Positions 17,068-22,865 of a stretch of DNA of 22,865 nucleotides are shown here, piece after piece. Position 1 is the first letter of the stretch, and each line of letters opens with the position of its first letter. The position numbers and the translations under genes were made by a program. The notes below the pieces were generated by a model. The model was given only the letters and a program-made list of their open reading frames with translations, made no database searches and was not told the DNA's origin. This DNA is from Corallochytrium limacisporum (lineage: Eukaryota; Opisthokonta), in the NCBI GenBank assembly GCA_002811645.1, contig PDIP01000176.1, forward strand, positions 51,140-74,004. Direction: 5' to 3'.

Positions 17068-18761
17068 GTTCCTGTCTACCGTGCCCTTAAATGTGTAAGA
17101 CACATACTCAGTTCAAACATGAGAACCAAAGTACGATAGTATGCGCATTCGCAAAATGATATACCTGTCGCGGTGGACAATTCATCGGGTTCAGAGGCAT
17201 TCCTTTTCCTTACCAACGAGACAGTGAGGAAATTGGGCGGGAGACGAAATCTGGAAGTGGGTCTGAAGTTTAATTAGACTCCCAACTCTCGTCGTGGAAC
17301 AGGGGCCTAATTTTATTAGAACATTGATCCTGTTGCGGGAGACAACCAGATGGTTGTCACGGGGCCTCTCCCGTTCACCACACAGCAGCAGTGCCACATG
17401 ACCATGATCTGTTTCGTGCTGAAACTGTCGACGACAATTCGAGACCGGGGACGGACAGTTAATAAAATTCGTTCAATAGCTACACTTGTAAAGTACCAAC
17501 GAAGCCCTGAAAGGTCACTCTTCGGTTCTTGAAGCCACTCGTGATCCAAAACAGCTTCCTTTGCTCCGGCCAAGCTGCCTCTTAGATCTTGAGCCGTGAA
17601 TGCTCAAACTGCATTGAGCCATATTTATCATTCGTCACTAACATCTTACCAACTGTGATGGTGCTGCATGCCGTATCTAGTACTTATGATATATTTATGT
17701 GTGGTTTTACCGTGCCTGCAGCTCTTTTCATGCAGTGATCTATGAGACGTACGAATGGTGGTTGAAATATTGCTACGTTCACCCGTACTTTGATATGTTA
17801 AGTACGGCGGCGTCGCCGATGATGATATGATAGTAATAATATATCACGAAAGAAGATAAAAAATTCTAACAACCATCTATCTCTATTCTGTTCAAACCTC
17901 GAGTACATTAACTACTGAAGGGAACCCGGAGGGGCCCGCCATTCAATATCTATGAATGATACAGGGACTCGCCACAATGAAGGGTTTTTTTCTTCTCCTT
18001 TGCTTATTGTATTTTGGTTTGCAATATATAGATACACAGATTATCAGATCTTCAGGGGCGGCTGGGAATAGAAATGTCATGGTGGGTTAGTACTGCAGTC
18101 CTTGTTAGCCTGACCACCAAGTTTGTAGCACAATAATCGGGTCTTTGCCATTGACCTACCGCTTGCCGGATCCTTTCTGGCAAATGCCTTCTCAAGATGC
18201 TCACCGTATAGAGATCCTACCAAGGAGTTTGCGGAATAGAACAATATTTGGCCACCTGTAGATCGGACGGCGCAATCTTCACGGGTCGAATGGCTTTCCT
18301 TTATGGAACCTTGCCTTACCATCTCTAGGTTTCCCCTATGCTCAAATTCACAGATCTGGGGACTCTTTTGGCTGGAATGTCCGATACAGATGTAGCGAAA
18401 GGGGCTGTCAAGAGTGCCCAGGTGTGCTGGGAACGAAAAGCGGTCAATGGGCCACTGAGGGTGGGGGAAAGGGGGCGGCGGACCCGACAATTTGTGGCCG
18501 CTCGTCTTTGCGGAAAGTAGAATTTCTTCAGGTGGATGTGATGGGCACCGTGTAGCTCAATATCGATCCAATGTTGTAAAGGATACAGATCAGACAGATC
18601 ATGTTTCATCGTCGTATTGAGCTCATATGTGACGGACAAGGTCTTCGTTGCTGTGTCTCAGAGGTATTTAATTGATGGTCGCCAGCTGATCCCTTCGTTG
18701 CTCGTGGATGCAAATACGGCCAATACCAAAAAAAACCCTCTACTGAAGAAACAATAACGAA
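17068..18761. other. Sparse, partly AT-rich spacer
   Basis: About 1.7 kb between the ALG6-like start and a possible small gene. Frames here are short, lack domains, and many start with non-ATG codons. The 137-residue minus frame at 18077-18490 begins with TTG and has no recognised motif. An AT-rich stretch near 17820-17880 contains GGCGGCGTCGCCG, a small hairpin. I see no RNA gene. Confidence 0.45.
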
Positions 18762-19091
18762 ATGATACAGCCCTTTGTCGTGGCGATTGTGTTTTTTGCA
18801 ATCTTACTTGTTCCGGCGGTTGCAGCAGCAATCTGTATGTGCAAAACTCGCAACATTCTCTTGGAGCGGCGGACAGGTTCATGGGCTGCAGCACAGTGTC
18901 AAAAAGAAACAGAAGGTCTGCCAAGCACACTGAAGGACAAGACTGACCTAGACTCTACGGGTCACGATCGTGAACAATCAACCGTAGTCGACATACCGCT
19001 GGATAATGACGGCACAGCCAGTGAAGACCTGGGGGAGCAATACATTCCACCTAAACACCACACAGACACGACACGCATATCAGTCGCGTAG
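18762..19091 (+). CDS. Possible small single-pass membrane protein
   Basis: I do not recognise this 109-residue frame. Residues about 5-27 form one hydrophobic helix (FVVAIVFFAILLVPAVAAAI), followed by CMCKTR, where the two Cys could be lipid-modified. A polar, acidic, Thr/Asp-rich tail with no domain follows. The same N-terminus could be a signal peptide, with cleavage after the AVAAA segment. The ATG has G at -3, and no other credible gene lies within 600 bases on either side. Because it is short and single, it may also be a chance frame. Confidence 0.35.
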   Translation: MIQPFVVAIVFFAILLVPAVAAAICMCKTRNILLERRTGSWAAAQCQKETEGLPSTLKDKTDLDSTGHDREQSTVVDIPLDNDGTASEDLGEQYIPPKHHTDTTRISVA

Positions 19092-19715
19092 ACCACCAAC
19101 ATCATTTCAACATCAGCGCATGAAATGAAACGAGTAGACATACATACGTACATTATACAATACATACACCTTAACTGTTACTGATGCTCTGACTTATATA
19201 CAGGATTACATATCAGTGACGGGTGCATGAACATGGAACTGGTATCGTAGATCAGGGAGAGACCTCCATAGAATCTAGTCCGCAACCGTGGAGAACACAT
19301 GTCTGGGTGGAGTCCCAAGCATCTGAAATGAGCGAATATGAAAACCGGGCCACTGGGTGGTCGGTAGAACGAAAAAGAAGGGGAGTCTATTTCTAGGTCT
19401 TGGCCGTCGTGAGGGAAAATAGGGATACTGGCCAAAGTATGCTAAGACTTTGGGCGAGTGTTCCACGGCTGTACCCCCTAAGAATCTAGCAATTGGTAGG
19501 GAAATGGTTTGCTAACAAAGGGGGATGAACACACCCCTCCGCGATGAGGGGAGTTGCCGCCCTTGCTGCTGAGCCACCGGTGCACTGCACTGTGAATGTG
19601 TGACTCAGTGTCTTCCCGTCAAAACACACGACCATGGTATTTCGAAACCTTAGTCGTGTCAATTTTACAACATGAAGCTTTCATGGAACAAAATAACTGA
19701 TAAAGTAAAGGCGAC
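19092..19715. other. Spacer upstream of the ABC-F gene
   Basis: 624 bases without a convincing gene. It contains a CATACATACGTACA-type simple stretch near 19140-19167 and a G5/C4 short inverted repeat near 19519-19537. No clear promoter element can be named. Confidence 0.4.
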
Positions 19716-21476
19716 ATGAAAGTCTCCAGTGGCAAAGAGAATTTGGCAACGGCGAACAACAGTCCATGTCAATATCATCATGGAGGTGCTCTGCTGATCG
19801 AGAACTTCAGCCTTGCACACGGGGGCCGAGTGTTGTTTCGATCATCAGACCTCTGCCTTAAACATGGGAGAGTGACAGGTCTTGTTGGCATCAACGGAGC
19901 AGGAAAAACATCTTTGGCCAAGGTACTCGCATCCAAACAGATTGAAGGATTTCCAAGCCATTTAAGAGTACAGTATCTATCCGCCTCGGACTCTTCACTG
20001 GATAAAGTCCAATTGATGCAGACACCTGTTGAATACATTCAATCACAGGTACATCAACGTTTAGACCAGGTACAGGAACAAATCGATGAGTTGGAACATG
20101 ACATTGACCGAAACTCTTTCCCGGAGGAGATGTTGGAAGATGCCACCAACCGTCTTTCAGATCTGTATGATCTTCAGGAGACCTTATCCGATAGAATTCA
20201 AGTAGAGATGGACGATGCTGTTGCACAGATTGGTCTAGTAGAACACATGCACAAGAGTCTGTCCGCTCTATCCAGCGGCTGGCGATACAAATGCCAACTG
20301 GTGTCTACTCTGTTGGTCCATCCAGAACTGTTGATTGTAGATGAACCTTCGTACCTAGATGAAACTGCTATTGAATGGCTTGTTTCTCAATTGAATAGAA
20401 CAGCACAAACAGACAAGGCTATGGTCTTGCTGATCTCGCATAAAGAGTCGCTGTTGGAAACGGTGTGCGACGAAATCCTTTACATCAATGCGGCCAACCA
20501 AACATTGACGTTGTACCATTGTAGTTATTCAACATTCCGGGCCACGCATGAGGCAGAGTTGCAGAGTGCAGCAAGGACAATATCCAGCACTCAAGAAAAA
20601 GCACAGGTTGCAGAGCAGTCATTGAAGAAGGTACAATCGCAGCTAAAGAAACGGGAACAAAATACGAAAACCCTTACCACACAAAATGCCGACCAGCGGT
20701 TCATAAAAGGGAAGAGTAAGGAATCGAAACAAAAGGCTGACAAGTCCGCCGCAGCAAAATTGAGACAATCAAAACGTGACTTGGAACAGCTTGAAAGCAT
20801 GAAACGCGCGGCCCAGCGAGAGCAAGTGAAGCCGCTCCATATAGATGGCATGCCTGCTGATGGTACAGTTGCAGTTTCTCTTCACGGAGTCGGTGTCGCT
20901 TATGATGGTGGATGGGTCTTCAGAAATGTGGAGACATCTATGGAAACCACGGATCGTATTTTGCTTACAGGCCCCAACGGATGTGGCAAAAGTACACTGG
21001 TGAAGGTGATTCTTGGTGAAATGGAACCCACTGAAGGGCACGTTGTGCGCAAGGGGACCTATCTCTACTTTCCACAGACTTGCCTAAGCAGCCTAATCTC
21101 AGAAAACGGTAGCCAGATTGCAAAAGATTTCCTAGGAGACAACATGACAGAGACCATGGCACGGACTGTTCTTGGCGCATTTGGAGTGGCTGGTGACTTG
21201 GCGTTGCATCCAATTGCGTCTTTGTCGGCTGGGCAGCGGGTCCGTCTCTGGCTAGCGAAACAATTACAGCACCATCCCACTCCCTCACTGCTTGTCCTTG
21301 ACGAGATTTCCGAAAATGTCGACATCGAAACGAGGGACTCTCTCATCGAAATGATGGCAACATTTGGAGGTGCGGTCCTGATGGTTTCCCATGATCCCGA
21401 TTTTTGCTCGGCCTTTAACTATACAAAGACCTGGAACCTGGGGCCAAGAGGCGTCAAAGTCAGCTTTGCTGATTAA
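19716..21476 (+). CDS. Divergent ABC-F family ATPase (two ABC domains, no membrane segment)
   Basis: This 586-residue protein has two ABC ATPase domains joined by a charged coiled-coil linker (about 275-372) and no membrane segment. That is the ABC-F plan (GCN20, ABCF1-3, EF-3-like), whose members act on ribosomes. Domain 1 has Walker A GINGAGKT at 58-65, LSSGWR at 185-190 and Walker B LLIVDEP at 205-211, followed by SYLD. Domain 2 has GPNGCGKS at 419-426, Q454, LSAGQ at 503-507 and LLVLDE at 525-530, with the switch VSHD around 558-561. Both catalytic Glu (210, 530) are kept. The usual ABC-F Walker B extension DEPTNHLD is altered in both halves, to DEPSYLD (one residue shorter) and DEISENVD. 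The ATG at 19716 has G at -3. A translation role is inferred from family; substrate and subfamily are unknown. Confidence 0.85.
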   Translation: MKVSSGKENLATANNSPCQYHHGGALLIENFSLAHGGRVLFRSSDLCLKHGRVTGLVGINGAGKTSLAKVLASKQIEGFPSHLRVQYLSASDSSLDKVQLMQTPVEYIQSQVHQRLDQVQEQIDELEHDIDRNSFPEEMLEDATNRLSDLYDLQETLSDRIQVEMDDAVAQIGLVEHMHKSLSALSSGWRYKCQLVSTLLVHPELLIVDEPSYLDETAIEWLVSQLNRTAQTDKAMVLLISHKESLLETVCDEILYINAANQTLTLYHCSYSTFRATHEAELQSAARTISSTQEKAQVAEQSLKKVQSQLKKREQNTKTLTTQNADQRFIKGKSKESKQKADKSAAAKLRQSKRDLEQLESMKRAAQREQVKPLHIDGMPADGTVAVSLHGVGVAYDGGWVFRNVETSMETTDRILLTGPNGCGKSTLVKVILGEMEPTEGHVVRKGTYLYFPQTCLSSLISENGSQIAKDFLGDNMTETMARTVLGAFGVAGDLALHPIASLSAGQRVRLWLAKQLQHHPTPSLLVLDEISENVDIETRDSLIEMMATFGGAVLMVSHDPDFCSAFNYTKTWNLGPRGVKVSFAD

Positions 21477-22865
21477 GTTTAGCAGAGTGGTCTTAGTGAT
21501 GTCGATGAATTGAAACTGACATTTCTTATGGCCAATGGATTCAAGGAATTTGATGCGTTCACAATTGTGAATGAAAAATGTAGCGAATCATTATACTACG
21601 TGTTCAAAGTCTGGTATCCGCTTATGGCTTACCTAGACATGATTAACATGATTGAAACACTAGTCTCGGCTGGATGAAATACACACTGGTGCCTTGAGTA
21701 AGGCCCAACAGAATAATGGCACCCATGCTACAGATCCGGCATGGATCCTGGATGCCACTTGTGAGGTTCGACTGACTTGTTTTGCTCTACCGTCCGTACT
21801 CACAGGCGGTCTCCGCCATGAATTTGGCCGCGGGCTGGAGGGCCATCTGAATCGGTTGCTCTACTGCTGCGGCTCATAGCAACTCCTCGATTTGAACTCT
21901 GTGGGCACCCACACCTGCCACTTTGCACGTAGCGCCACCTGAGTGCGGCATAACGCCCACCGACATTTGTTGTCCCTGAACACATTTAGAAATACATCGC
22001 TTGCTACTGTAGTGGTGGCAAGCTTGGTTTGCCGCATGTATGTACTCGATCGCAACGGCTGATCTTAAAGGGTACAACCTTGGCTACCCGTAGATGCCAA
22101 CCAGAATCTTAATCTTGAGTTGCCGATGGATCAGTACAGACTTGTGCGTCACAATCGTGCAATTTGCCCCTTGAGTGTTCCGTCCCCCTCCCTATTGCCG
22201 AGCCCTTCGTCCAGCGCCCTCAAGTCCCACAACTACAGGGGGGAAGTTCCCCACCTCGCCACAGGTATATAGCAAAAGGACTCGTTGGGACCCGAGGATT
22301 TAAGGTGTTATATTGGACACTCTTGTGGTTTGTCCTCTGCACATTTCGATTAAAGCCAGTCCGGTGGTACCAGTCGCAAAACTGTACCGCCGCGTGACGG
22401 AACCCAGCGATAGCCTAAGGGAAGTCCATCCCGCCAACAAACTTGCGCAGTGATGTTGTCACCTCAACTGAAAACCCATATAAGAGCAATAGCAAGGATT
22501 GCCATACTTACACACGAAGCCCAACAAACCACTCGTCCAGTACGTATTACATGAACATAATTGGTGATGATACTAAAACTGTCCACTTTGATCTGGTGTC
22601 GTTGTAGCGCTACGTTCTGCTGAACGACTTCAGCACAAGTACCAACTTCTATTGATACTACCATACCATGGTAACATTTTCACTGTTTTATGTGTAATCG
22701 TACCCAGACATCTGAACGCATCCCTTGAATGGGCACACAGCGCACTGATGGCATCGCCTGAGCTACAGATTAGCTACTATCCTCTGAGTTGAATGTATAC
22801 TCCGTATCCAACCAAAATTTTCGTTCGAAAATATATACCGGATCGTGATTTATATGATTATTTAT
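21477..22865. other. Right-end spacer without a convincing gene
   Basis: The last 1.4 kb hold only short frames. One minus-strand frame (22464-22664, 66 residues) ends in a hydrophobic stretch, but it has no relatives I recognise. A 10-bp palindrome TACCATGGTA lies near 22664-22673, and the edge is AT-rich. No RNA gene or mobile element is visible. Confidence 0.45.

Noticed and set aside
18077-18490. 137-residue minus-strand frame
   Set aside because: Opens with TTG, has no recognisable domain, and the first in-frame ATG leaves only about 80 residues.
21755-21800. tRNA B-box-like string GAGGTTCGACT
   Set aside because: No matching T-arm stem, acceptor stem or A box could be placed around it.
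22464-22664. 66-residue minus-strand frame with a C-terminal hydrophobic stretch
   Set aside because: Too short, with no recognised relatives. A hydrophobic end alone is weak evidence for a tail-anchored protein.

Overview
The window reads as nuclear DNA of an intron-poor eukaryote. It encodes SMC2, a RAD5/HLTF-type helicase, a clathrin-endocytosis muniscin, the mitochondrial complex I subunit NDUFA8, a MoaD/MOCS2A-type protein, an ALG6/ALG8-like ER membrane protein and an ABC-F ATPase. Each is one uninterrupted reading frame. Starts sit in good eukaryotic context (A or G at -3; two genes have ACCATGG). Genes alternate in orientation with spacers from about 100 bp to 2.7 kb, so there are no operons. 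The lineage cannot be fixed by reading alone. An intron-poor red alga or another intron-poor protist is compatible, but this is only a guess.

Layout. 1-644 is the 3' flank of SMC2. SMC2 (645-4307, minus) and the RAD5-like gene (5386-8865, plus) are divergent and share a 1.08 kb spacer. That spacer holds an E2F-like TTTTCCCGCGCAAA element, a 15-bp palindrome and two G/C-tract hairpins. RAD5 converges on the muniscin gene (8968-11928, minus) with only 102 bp between stop codons. A 2 kb C/G-homopolymer-rich spacer follows, with a 216-base assembly gap and a long G/C hairpin. Next come MOCS2A (13923-14195, plus) and NDUFA8 (14787-15176, plus), which converges on the ALG6/ALG8-like gene (15445-17047 plus its stop, minus). 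A 2.67 kb sparse spacer contains one possible small membrane protein (18762-19091). The ABC-F gene (19716-21476, plus) and 1.4 kb without a convincing gene complete the window.

Function. The genes do not form one pathway. SMC2 and RAD5 both serve chromosome maintenance and share an intergenic region, so co-regulation is plausible. The rest are housekeeping functions: endocytosis, molybdenum cofactor, respiration, ER glycosylation-like, translation-associated ATPase. The most unusual features are: (a) a muniscin whose N-terminal half looks like a classical BAR domain and which begins with a clathrin-box motif; (b) an ALG6-like protein in which the catalytic DYPP loop is not visible; (c) an ABC-F protein with altered Walker B extensions in both halves; (d) strong G/C-tract hairpins in the spacers. 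I found no CRISPR array, transposon, tRNA or rRNA. I did not recognise a wholly new multi-gene system.
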